Source: Streptococcaceae bacterium
GTDB lineage: Bacteria; Bacillota; Bacilli; Lactobacillales; Streptococcaceae
Assembly: GCA_031270215.1 (NCBI GenBank)
Contig: JAISYB010000053.1
Location: 1 to 9,696, forward strand
Direction: 5' to 3'
Length of the DNA: 9,696 bases
In this document: positions 6,307-9,696 of the stretch, in pieces
How the letters are laid out: each line of letters begins with the position of its first letter
Numbering within the stretch: position 1 is the first letter of the stretch
Notes under the pieces: generated by a model
What the model saw: only the letters and a program-made list of their open reading frames with translations
Told to the model about the DNA's origin: nothing
Databases searched by the model: none
Position numbers and translations under genes: made by a program

Positions 6307-6483
6307 TTAGAACTTCTTACGCTTACGTGCTGCTTCTGATTTCTTTTTGCGCTTCACAGATGGCTTTTCATAGAATTCACGCTTGCGTGATTCCTGTAAG
6401 GTACCTGCCTTAGAAACTGAACGTTTGAAACGACGAAGAGCATCATCAAGAGATTCATTTTTACGTACGACTGTTTTTGACAT
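6307..6483 (-). CDS. rpsU: Small ribosomal subunit protein bS21
   Basis: A 58-residue, very basic protein. It begins MSKTVVRKNESLDDALRRF, continues KRSVSKAGTLQESRKREFYE, and ends in the lysine/arginine-rich KPSVKRKKKSEAARKRKKF. This is the full-length bS21 pattern, at the usual Firmicutes length. bS21 sits on the small subunit near the platform, close to where mRNA pairs with 16S rRNA, and takes part in initiation. The ATG is preceded by GGAGGGAGGG, a strong ribosome binding site. The gene has its own good promoter (6549-6577) and terminator (6253-6285), so it forms a single-gene unit downstream of murA-epuA, although some readthrough from epuA is possible. Confidence 0.96.
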   Translation of the reverse strand: MSKTVVRKNESLDDALRRFKRSVSKAGTLQESRKREFYEKPSVKRKKKSEAARKRKKF

Positions 6484-6548
6484 AACTATCCCTCCCTCCG
6501 AGCTAATCGTAACTAATTTTTAACTTTGTTTAAAAACCGTCCTTTACT

Positions 6549-6577
6549 AGGATAACAAAAAGCCCCTAGATATTCAA
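6549..6577 (-). promoter_or_regulatory. Promoter of rpsU
   Basis: On the - strand: TTGAAT (6577-6572), a 17-base spacer, then TATCCT (6554-6549) with TG one base upstream of it (extended -10). Spacing is optimal. The leader to the rpsU ATG is about 60 bases. Short inverted arms CTAGG and CCTAG lie within this region. Confidence 0.7.
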
Positions 6578-6613
6578 ATGGTTTTACTAAAAAAATGATA
6601 AGATAGTTGCACT

Positions 6614-6787
6614 TTATTTGAATAAACTAAAAAAGTTTTGCCAAATGGCAGGCTTTAATACTTCTGAAGCTTTGCCATTACCAATCACAGCAAAACCGAC
6701 AACTATACCTGCATAAAAAACAACGGCGGCGATAAGTAAAATGACGATTAAGCGAAGTGTTTTAAAAAGAATTTTCCTCATGACCAT
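6614..6787 (-). CDS. epuA: EpuA family small single-pass membrane protein
   Basis: A 57-residue protein with a basic start (MRKILFKTLR), one membrane helix (LIVILLIAAVVFYAGIVVGF) and a short outer tail, NGKASEVLKPAIWQNFFSLF. Size, helix position and the FYAGIVVGF-like core fit the EpuA family, often mislabelled RNA polymerase subunit beta. In Streptococcus it sits between murA and endA. Its function is not established. The AAGGAG ribosome binding site lies within and next to the murA stop, so translation is probably coupled to murA. Three in-frame ATGs follow closely (6790, 6787, 6781). I chose 6787 because it gives a six-base spacing; 6790 is nearly as good. It was found by reading the gap between murA and rpsU and is easy to miss because of its length. 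Confidence 0.8.
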   Translation of the reverse strand: MVMRKILFKTLRLIVILLIAAVVFYAGIVVGFAVIGNGKASEVLKPAIWQNFFSLFK

Positions 6788-6799
6788 CATTTTCTCCTT

Positions 6800-8092
6800 T
6801 TAGTGATTTTCCTGCATAACTGAATCTGTTGTCTGAATACGCACAATATCTGCGCCGAGAGCTTGTAATTTTTGATGAAATTGATAATACCCACGATCCA
6901 AATGATGTAAATCGGTCACCGTCGTTTCGCCATTCGCAACCAAGCCTGCAATAATCAAGGCGGCTGCCGCTCTGAGGTCTGTCGCTCGAACGATTGCCCC
7001 TTGCAGCTTCCTGCCACCATAGATGACTGCCGTATTGCCTTCAACCTCAAATGATAAATTCATCCGTCTAAGCTCATCTAAATGCTGAAAACGACTTTCA
7101 AAAACGGTTTCCGTCATCGTATTTTTCCCTAGTGCGACAGCTTGGGCAACCGTCATCTGTGCCTGCATATCTGTTGGAAATCCTGGATGTGGCAAAGTTT
7201 TAACGTTGGTCGGCTTCAAGCTTTCCGGTCCAATCACCCGAATACCATTTGTTGTTTCGATAAATGTAGTTCCCATTTCCTGTAATTTAGAAATTAGCGG
7301 ACGATTATGCTCATACACAGCATCGATAATTTCAATATCACCACCGCTCACCGCAGCAGCAACCATGAATGTCCCAGCCTCAATTCTATCCTGAACAATC
7401 GCATGATCCGTGCCATATAACTTATCTACACCGGTAATCTGCATTGTTTCTGTTCCAGCACCCTTGATTTTTGCGCCCATTTTATTTAAAACATTGGCTA
7501 AATCAATGATTTCAGGCTCACGGGCAACATTTTCTAAAATCGTCACGCCACGTGCCTTAACTGCTGCCATCATAATATTTTGCGTTGCACCGACTGAGGG
7601 AAAATCCAAATAAATTTTTGCGCCAACTAATTCATCAGCAATCGCCTCAATATATCCTGCCTTCTGCCGAATCGTTGCACCAAGCGCCTCAAAGCCTTTT
7701 AAATGTAAGTCAATCGGGCGCTTACCAATCGAACAACCTCCAGGCATGGACACTCTTGCACGTCCACATCTTGCTAAAAGAGGTCCCATAACCACCGTTG
7801 ACGCTCGCATTTTACTAACATATTCATATGGTGCATCATAGCCAAGAGCGCCTGTCGCATCAATTTCAACGGTATGTGCTTGCTCATCAAAAACAACCTC
7901 AGCATTTAAATGCCTGATAACCTGATTCATTGAAAAAACATCGGATAGCACTGGTACATTACTAAAGCGCACCGTACCCTCTTCTGCTAAAATACTCGCC
8001 GCCAGTATTGGCAATACAGCATTTTTTGCACCTTCTATTTTAACTTTTCCTGTTAATCTATTATTACCACCGCGAACAATAATCTGTTCCAC
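6800..8092 (-). CDS. murA: UDP-N-acetylglucosamine 1-carboxyvinyltransferase
   Basis: MurA transfers enolpyruvate from PEP to UDP-GlcNAc, the first committed step of peptidoglycan synthesis, in the cytosol. The 430-residue protein carries all expected residues: Lys23 in IEGAKNAVLPI, the catalytic cysteine at about 120 in SMPGGCSIGKRPIDLH (Cys115 of E. coli), FPTDMQAQ with the catalytic Asp, and the Arg of DLRAAAALIIAG near the end. Having cysteine rather than aspartate at this position is the fosfomycin-sensitive type. I start at GTG 8092, because AGGAG (8100-8104) sits seven bases upstream and the protein then begins EQIIVRGGN as in homologues. A longer ATG start at 8116 would add eight unconserved residues and place this site inside the gene. 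Low-GC Gram-positives usually have two MurA copies; the epuA partner points to the murA rather than the murZ lineage, which is inference. Confidence 0.95.
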   Translation of the reverse strand: MEQIIVRGGNNRLTGKVKIEGAKNAVLPILAASILAEEGTVRFSNVPVLSDVFSMNQVIRHLNAEVVFDEQAHTVEIDATGALGYDAPYEYVSKMRASTVVMGPLLARCGRARVSMPGGCSIGKRPIDLHLKGFEALGATIRQKAGYIEAIADELVGAKIYLDFPSVGATQNIMMAAVKARGVTILENVAREPEIIDLANVLNKMGAKIKGAGTETMQITGVDKLYGTDHAIVQDRIEAGTFMVAAAVSGGDIEIIDAVYEHNRPLISKLQEMGTTFIETTNGIRVIGPESLKPTNVKTLPHPGFPTDMQAQMTVAQAVALGKNTMTETVFESRFQHLDELRRMNLSFEVEGNTAVIYGGRKLQGAIVRATDLRAAAALIIAGLVANGETTVTDLHHLDRGYYQFHQKLQALGADIVRIQTTDSVMQENH

Positions 8093-8163
8093 ACAAACAC
8101 TCCTATCATAAGTCAATCATTTATCGCTAAAGCTCACTTTAAACAATGCAAAAGCTAAACAGT

Positions 8164-8192
8164 ATTATAAGCCTTCAATAGACAAAAAACAA
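8164..8192 (-). promoter_or_regulatory. Promoter of murA-epuA
   Basis: On the - strand TTGTTT (8192-8187), a 17-base spacer and a perfect TATAAT (8169-8164). The -35 box matches only three of six consensus bases. The transcript would start near 8157 and have a leader of about 65 bases. Confidence 0.6.
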
Positions 8193-8283
8193 GCATGGAA
8201 CAACAAAAGGGCGAAAGCTTATGGCAACTTTACTAAATTTCACTTCAACTTTTGGCTAAAAATCCTAGAATACCTTGGAGATA

Positions 8284-8311
8284 TTGACGGTCTATGCACT
8301 TAATTTATAAA
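8284..8311 (+). promoter_or_regulatory. Candidate upstream promoter of the BlaI-type gene
   Basis: TTGACG (8284-8289), a 16-base spacer and TATAAA (8306-8311). Each box has one mismatch to consensus. It would give a leader of about 100 bases. It competes with the TATAAT box at 8351 as the main promoter, and both may be used. Confidence 0.5.
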
Positions 8312-8345
8312 GAAAAAATAATAGTTAATACTTTTGATATTTGCA

Positions 8346-8369
8346 TGTAGTATAATGTACGCAGTTGTA
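8346..8369 (+). promoter_or_regulatory. Phased TGTA repeats over a TATAAT box: possible BlaI-type operator
   Basis: TGTA occurs at 8346-8349, 8356-8359 and 8366-8369, exactly ten bases apart in the same orientation. The TATAAT at 8351-8356 lies between the first two and overlaps the second by one base. TGTA/TACA is the known core half-site of BlaI, MecI and CopY operators, although there it occurs as an inverted pair. Repressor binding here would block the -10 box. The autoregulation idea is inference. Confidence 0.4.
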
Positions 8370-8393
8370 TATTAAAGAACCCATTTAATTTTA

Positions 8394-8405
8394 AGTTCAT
8401 TTGAA
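8394..8405. repeat. Short palindrome in the leader of the BlaI-type gene
   Basis: GTTCA and TGAAC are perfect inverted arms separated by two T residues. The palindrome ends three bases before the AAGGGAG ribosome binding site. It might be an operator or affect initiation. Its size makes chance possible. Confidence 0.3.
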
Positions 8406-8419
8406 CGAAGGGAGTAACT

Positions 8420-8785
8420 ATGGATTTACAATTAACCAAAAAAGAGCAAAAAATTATGGATATTCTATGGAATGCCGAAAAACCAATGTCTGCTAATGAT
8501 ATCAATCAAGAGCATCCAGAAGTTAACAAAAACACTGTTCAAGCCGTTTTAAAGAAATTGATGAATCGTGAACTTATTATTGTTGCAGATATTGGCTATA
8601 GCGGTACAGTACTAACACGCCTATATCAACCAAATATTTCTCAAGAAGACTATATTGCCCAATTACTTTCTGAAGCTAAGTTGAAAAATCTGCTAATCAA
8701 ATTTATCGAATCTTGCAGCCAGCTTAGTGATTTAGAACAGCTTGAAATTGCTATCGCACAGAAAAAGCGTGAATTAAACGAATAA
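8420..8785 (+). CDS. BlaI/MecI/CopY-family transcriptional repressor, stand-alone
   Basis: A 121-residue winged-helix protein. LTKKEQKIMDILWNAEKPMS (5-24) is the typical first helix, ANDINQEHPEVNKNTVQAVL (25-44) covers the recognition helix, and KKLMNRELIIVADIGYSGTV with RLYQPNISQEDYIAQLL forms the wing and dimerisation start. Family members bind DNA as dimers and repress beta-lactamase, penicillin-binding protein or copper-export genes. The C-terminal part has one cysteine only (ESCSQL), so the CopY metal hook (CxC...CxC) is absent. No BlaR1/MecR1-like sensor protease, beta-lactamase or copper ATPase lies in the window, so signal and targets are unknown. AAGGGAG lies six bases before the ATG. 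It is divergent from murA, which hints at, but does not show, a link to wall synthesis. It probably controls its own promoter (TGTA repeats at 8346-8369). Confidence 0.85.
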   Translation: MDLQLTKKEQKIMDILWNAEKPMSANDINQEHPEVNKNTVQAVLKKLMNRELIIVADIGYSGTVLTRLYQPNISQEDYIAQLLSEAKLKNLLIKFIESCSQLSDLEQLEIAIAQKKRELNE

Positions 8786-8789
8786 AGCT

Positions 8790-8835
8790 TACCCCCAAAA
8801 AGACTAATGCTATTGCTACTAGCTTCTTGGGGGTA
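8790..8835. terminator. Long GC-core hairpin between convergent genes, probable bidirectional terminator
   Basis: TACCCCCAA (8790-8798) pairs perfectly with TTGGGGGTA (8827-8835), and A-A-G/C-T-T pairs extend the stem inward after one mismatch. It lies between the BlaI-type gene (stop at 8785) and ruvB (stop at 8845), which converge. Neither side has a strong T run (TATTGATTG on +, AGCTTTATT on -), so termination efficiency is uncertain. Confidence 0.6.
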
Positions 8836-8844
8836 TTGATTGAA

Positions 8845-9696
8845 TTAAACATCAAATATTTGGTCGGTCGAATAGCCAAAATGCAGATAAGCCTTTTCTG
8901 TTGCCGTACGTCCTTGGCGTGTTCGCATCATAAAGCCTTGCTGAATTAAATATGGCTCGTACATATCCTCGATTGTTTCCTGATCTTCTGAAACATTAAC
9001 CGACAAGGTGCCTAAGCCGACAGGACCGCCATGATAAAGCTCAATCAATGTTTTGAGCAGCTTTTGATCGACATAGTCTAAGCCTGCCGCATCGACATCT
9101 AAAGCACGTAGAGCCGTATCGGTTACCTCTTGATTAATCACGCCATCAAAGCGAATTTCAGCAAAATCCCGCACACGTTTTAGCAAACGATTCGCAATTC
9201 TCGGTGTACCACGGCTTCGTCTAGCAATCTCATGCGCACCATCTTCTAAAATTTCAATTTCAAAAATTGATGCCGTTCGTTTAACAATATCTTCCAAATC
9301 GGAAATTTCATAATACTCCATATGTTCGATAATGCCAAATCTCGCACGCATTGGATCGCTTAACATGCCCGCTCTTGTCGTCGCACCAACCATCGTAAAT
9401 GGCGGCAGCGGAAAATGCACCGGACGTGTCGCTTCACCTTGTCCAATCATGATGTCAATGTAAAAATCTTCCATCGCGGAATAAAGAATTTCCTCTGCTT
9501 CTCTTGGCAAACGATGGATTTCATCAATGAATAAAACATCTCCGGGTTCTAATTCATTCAAAATTGCCACCAAATCACCCGGCTTTGAAATCGCAGGACC
9601 TGAGGTCTGCTTTAAACTAACACCTAATTCATTGGCAATCACAAACGCCATAGTTGTCTTTCCCAGTCCGGGTGGGCCAAATAACAGAACATGATC
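8845..9696 (-). CDS. ruvB: Holliday junction branch migration ATPase RuvB, 5' end outside the window
   Basis: RuvB forms hexameric rings that drive branch migration of Holliday junctions together with RuvA and the RuvC or RecU resolvase. The visible 283 residues run to the window edge, beginning DHVLLFGPPGLGKTTMAF, which is the Walker A motif. They include KQTSGPAISKPGDL, the Walker B LFIDEIHRLP, sensor 1 MVGATTRAGML with the arginine-rich segment RARFGI, and sensor 2 RGTPRIANRLLKR. The C-terminal winged-helix domain (GGPVGLGTLSVNVSEDQETI, then YLIQQGFMMRTRQGR) binds DNA. Against the family's usual 330-340 residues, about 50 N-terminal residues are missing, so this is a window truncation, not a broken gene. 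The internal ATG at 9651 lies inside the Walker A region and is not the start. ruvA is expected upstream beyond the window. Confidence 0.97.
   Translation of the reverse strand, partial: DHVLLFGPPGLGKTTMAFVIANELGVSLKQTSGPAISKPGDLVAILNELEPGDVLFIDEIHRLPREAEEILYSAMEDFYIDIMIGQGEATRPVHFPLPPFTMVGATTRAGMLSDPMRARFGIIEHMEYYEISDLEDIVKRTASIFEIEILEDGAHEIARRSRGTPRIANRLLKRVRDFAEIRFDGVINQEVTDTALRALDVDAAGLDYVDQKLLKTLIELYHGGPVGLGTLSVNVSEDQETIEDMYEPYLIQQGFMMRTRQGRTATEKAYLHFGYSTDQIFDV

Larger units (their letters stand above)
8093..8419. other. Intergenic region between divergent murA and the BlaI-type gene
   Basis: These 327 bases hold the ribosome binding sites and candidate promoters of both divergent genes, listed separately, and no convincing gene. 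Short + frames, such as those starting at 8194 and 8221, have fewer than 15 codons and no ribosome binding site. The middle (about 8195-8280) shows nothing I can name. Confidence 0.7.

Noticed and set aside
7206..7791. Three + strand open frames within murA.
   Set aside because: They are antisense to a fully motif-supported murA and lack ribosome binding sites.
1231..8405. TTAAGTTCATTT followed by AAC one base later occurs both at 1231 and at 8391.
   Set aside because: The contexts differ (end of a coding region versus a leader) and the match is short and AT-rich, so it is probably chance. The palindrome at 8394 is listed on its own.
1..9696. CRISPR arrays, insertion sequences, tRNA or rRNA genes, phage or toxin-antitoxin genes.
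   Set aside because: No spaced direct repeats, transposase motifs, tRNA-like cloverleaf sequence or rRNA conserved stretches were seen. The TraX-family gene alone is not evidence of a conjugative element.

Overview
The window looks like chromosomal DNA of a low-GC Gram-positive bacterium, most likely of the order Lactobacillales. The evidence is strong purine-rich ribosome binding sites, AT-rich intergenic DNA, a MurA gene followed directly by an EpuA-type small membrane protein (a pairing I know from streptococci and relatives), a short bS21 and a Gram-positive RuvB. I cannot name the genus from the sequence alone.

Left part (1-6037): a cell-surface glycan region. Two + strand genes, a GtrB/CsbB-type polyprenyl-phosphate glycosyltransferase (293-1234) and a TraX-family multi-pass membrane protein (1334-2104), converge on four - strand genes. 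Read in the order of transcription, those four are a soluble DPM1-like glycosyltransferase (6037-5312), a DUF2304 small membrane protein (5307-4945), an EPS-type GT2 glycosyltransferase (4819-3830) and a Wzx-like flippase (3583-2159). A strong bidirectional terminator at 2117-2160 separates the two sets. The first two - strand genes match the GacI/GacJ architecture of the streptococcal group A carbohydrate locus, where a cytosolic GT2 and a small membrane partner make undecaprenyl-phosphate-linked sugar for side chains. The window therefore seems to hold two routes to lipid-linked sugar, one flippase and one chain-building transferase. I see no GT-C enzyme that would use the lipid-linked sugars. 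The DNA on both sides of the EPS-type transferase shows signs of rearrangement: an in-frame 63-codon tail after its TGA that resembles a second copy of its own C-terminus, and a short coiled-coil remnant overlapping its start as ATGA. It also carries a (CTA)8 repeat coding eight leucines.

Right part (6249-9696): housekeeping genes. They are rpsU with its own promoter and terminator, murA with epuA 12 bases downstream (GTG start chosen for murA), a divergent stand-alone BlaI/MecI-type repressor gene, and the 3' part of ruvB, which runs off the right edge at its Walker A motif. The BlaI-type gene has three TGTA tetramers spaced exactly 10 bases apart over a TATAAT box, which may be its own operator.
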